From the NCBI GenBank assembly GCA_046262355.1, contig JBHEMX010000059.1, forward strand, positions 1 to 13,137: 13,137 bases of DNA, in the 5' to 3' direction. Under the pieces are notes generated by a model, which did not search any database, was not told where the DNA came from, and saw only the letters and a list, made by a program, of their open reading frames with translations. Positions 12,963 to 13,137 of the stretch are shown here, one piece after another. Numbering within the stretch: the stretch's first letter is position 1; every line of letters begins with the position of its first letter. Position numbers and translations under genes: made by a program. The DNA comes from DATADD01 sp046262355. Its GTDB lineage: Bacteria; Actinomycetota; CADDZG01; WHSQ01.

Positions 12963-13137
12963 GGGGCAGACATCGCGGCCCTGCTTAGCGGGGCACCCGA
13001 GGCGCTCATGGGCGCCGACGCGGACGCAGCGTGCAACGCCGCCTATGGGGAGCGCAGCGAAGATCGCACCAACTCACGCAACGGCTACCGCTCGAGGCGC
13101 TGGGACACGCGCGTCGGCACCATCGACCTCGCCATCC
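12963..13137 (+). pseudogene. IS256-family transposase, 5'-truncated N-terminal region, runs off the window
   Basis: The frame reads GADIAALLSGAPEALMGADA, DAACNAAYGERSEDRTNSRN, then GYRSRRWDTRVGTIDLAI. This is the N-terminal region of an IS256/mutator transposase (ADA-C-A-YGERS-R-NRNGYR-R-WDTR-GTIDLAIP). It begins inside istB without a start codon, and roughly the first 25-30 residues and the left terminal repeat are missing, so it looks like the remaining part of a copy joined to istB by deletion. It has the same orientation and apparently the same subtype as the C-terminal part at 3-254, but the two do not overlap and cannot be compared directly. Confidence 0.82.

Noticed and set aside
1..13137. 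tRNA or rRNA genes and phage attachment site in a tRNA
   Set aside because: No cloverleaf-like segment or rRNA signature was recognised on either strand, including next to the integrase fragments.

Overview
The window is GC-rich throughout. Long genes sit on both strands, GTG and TTG starts are used, and two genes have actinobacterial leaderless-type promoters. The IS256 and IS21 proteins are of types common in Actinomycetota. I infer an actinobacterium, possibly a soil or metagenome-derived lineage. The evidence is style and family resemblance only, because there is no rRNA or tRNA in the window.

Layout. Bases 1-309 are the right end of an IS256-family element. It is inserted into an already broken minus-strand HTH/ImmA-IrrE-type gene (310-576). 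A minus-strand remnant of a sugar-kinase-like (ROK/ASKHA) gene follows at 652-828. Bases 901-9432 are a carbohydrate-use locus of otherwise full-length genes: a GH4 MelA-type alpha-galactosidase (+), a convergent TIM-barrel amidohydrolase and a frameshifted DeoR-type regulator (both -), then a divergent + operon of a SIS-domain sugar-phosphate isomerase/deaminase, a lipoprotein solute-binding protein, two MalF/MalG-type permeases and a MalK-type ATPase. A GC-rich hairpin separates the binding-protein gene from the permeases.

From 9433 on the window is accessory. A tyrosine-recombinase C-terminal fragment starts three bases after the ATPase stop codon. A gene-poor stretch follows, then a two-domain VOC-family gene with its own promoter and terminator-like hairpin. 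A second tyrosine-recombinase remnant comes next, then an IS21-family element whose left-end repeats are clear at 11017-11066. Its istA carries two frameshifts, and its istB is cut just after the Walker A motif by the 5'-truncated start of another IS256-type transposase, which runs off the end of the window.

How the genes fit together. The ABC transporter would import a sugar or galactoside. The GH4 enzyme would hydrolyse an alpha-galactoside in the cytoplasm by NAD+/Mn2+ redox chemistry. The SIS protein would isomerise or deaminate a phosphorylated sugar, and the DeoR protein would repress in the absence of a sugar-phosphate effector. The amidohydrolase has no obvious place in a simple alpha-galactoside pathway, and the only candidate sugar kinase is the dead fragment at the left edge. 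The exact substrate is therefore open. IS and integrase debris on both sides suggests repeated insertion and possibly transfer of the locus.
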